From Methylomicrobium sp. (GTDB lineage Bacteria; Pseudomonadota; Gammaproteobacteria; Methylococcales; Methylomonadaceae), in NCBI GenBank assembly GCA_007135635.1, contig SLIO01000478.1, forward strand, positions 1-6,286: 6,286 nucleotides of DNA. Direction: 5' to 3'. Of this stretch, positions 6,048-6,286 are shown one piece after another. The notes beneath the pieces are model-generated. The model worked only from the letters and a program-made list of their open reading frames with translations. It was not told the DNA's origin and made no database searches. The number at the start of each line of letters is the position of its first letter. The first letter of the stretch is position 1. A program made the position numbers and the translations under genes.

Positions 6048-6233
6048 GCGGATTTTGCTCCTCGGCAACTGCTCCTGCGGTGCCCTACCTACTTCGTCGG
6101 CAATGGTTAAGTGACAAGGGTGGCGTGAATCCATAATATGCAGAAGCCTTTTTCTACCCTGCATCGCCTAAAGCGCCTACTGTTGGTGCCCTTCTACACC
6201 CCATTCTTGGCATAATGCAAAATCCGCATTCAC
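6048..6233. repeat. Diverged copy of the 33-bp hairpin repeat, split in its loop
   Basis: GCGGATTTTGCTCCT (6048-6062) matches the left half of the repeat, and GCAAAATCCGCATTCAC (6217-6233) matches the right half. The break falls exactly at the end of the TCCT loop, with 154 bp between. The outer arms are perfect 11-bp reverse complements. Relative to the copies at 3376 and 3425, the third pair has changed from A-T to G-C on both sides, and the bulged T is missing, so pairing is preserved or improved. Confidence 0.65.
6064..6084. repeat. Small hairpin sharing the GC-TCCT-GC apex of the 33-bp repeat
   Basis: GGCAACTGC (6064-6072) pairs with GCGGTGCC (6077-6084) around TCCT (6073-6076), giving eight pairs, one of them a G-T wobble, with one bulged A. 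The apex TGCTCCTGC is identical to that of the 33-bp repeats, although the rest of the stem differs. It sits directly after the left half of the split repeat. Confidence 0.6.
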
Positions 6234-6260
6234 GACATCCGTGGTGCTTAGCTGCCGTCA

Positions 6261-6278
6261 AACCCCTTAGATGGGGTT
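6261..6278. repeat. Perfect 6-bp stem-loop at the right edge
   Basis: AACCCC (6261-6266) pairs with GGGGTT (6273-6278) around a six-base loop. No T run follows within the window. It may belong to a repeat continuing past the right edge; function is unknown. Confidence 0.5.
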
Positions 6279-6286
6279 CACGACGT

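Larger units (their letters stand above)
5928..6286. other. Repeat-rich, gene-free right end
   Basis: After the protease stop codon there is no supported gene and no clear terminator. Positions 6018-6062 resemble the approach to hairpin copy 1 (shared words GGCAGG/GGCGAGG, then GGCAG, then the left stem arm), and 6217-6245 resembles the sequence after its loop (24 of 29 bases against 3392-3420). Between them lies a short stem at 6064-6084 and unassigned sequence. Reversed, 6187-6200 reads GGTGTAGAAGGGCA, similar to 3361-3378, which hints at a second fragment in the opposite orientation. The region appears to be a mosaic of the same repeat family. Confidence 0.6.

Noticed and set aside
5967..6164. 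65-residue minus-strand reading frame
   Set aside because: It lies across the repeat mosaic, overlaps the left half of the split hairpin repeat, and shows no recognisable domain or ribosome site.

Overview
The window looks like chromosomal DNA from a gammaproteobacterium of moderate GC content. My best guess is a gammaproteobacterial methanotroph (Methylococcales, Methylomicrobium/Methylotuvimicrobium-like). This rests on the style of the proteins and on the many short hairpin repeats between genes, whose wording I recall from such genomes; it is not proven from the sequence alone. There are four well-supported protein genes. I see no rRNA, tRNA, CRISPR array or transposase.

Layout: (1) Positions 1-65 hold six tandem copies of a heptamer just behind the end of the first gene. 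(2) Positions 66-1112, minus strand, encode a periplasmic phosphate-binding protein of the PstS family. Its upstream region carries a near-consensus Pho box (1166-1183), so it is very likely induced by phosphate starvation through PhoB. (3) Divergently, 1284-3197 encodes an unusually built pyruvate kinase: an extra N-terminal helical region, an enlarged lid region that looks duplicated, no C-terminal allosteric domain, and active-site substitutions that predict K+-independent activity. (4) Positions 3198-3755 are a gene-free stretch packed with inverted repeats, including two identical 33-bp hairpin repeats inside a roughly 300-bp element with long imperfect inverted ends. (5) Positions 3756-4529 encode an exported, probably outer-membrane beta-barrel protein of unknown role. 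(6) Positions 4803-5927 encode a membrane-anchored HtrA/Deg serine protease with one PDZ domain. (7) Positions 5928-6286 are again repeat DNA, with a diverged copy of the same hairpin repeat split by about 154 bp in its loop.

The genes do not form an obvious operon. PstS and pyruvate kinase are divergent, and the other two genes each have their own intergenic leader of 240 bp or more. The outer-membrane protein and the Deg protease both act in the envelope, but a functional link is not shown. The two most checkable points are the Pho box in front of pstS and the covarying, loop-interrupted repeat at the right end. I found no convincing evidence for a wholly new biological system here.
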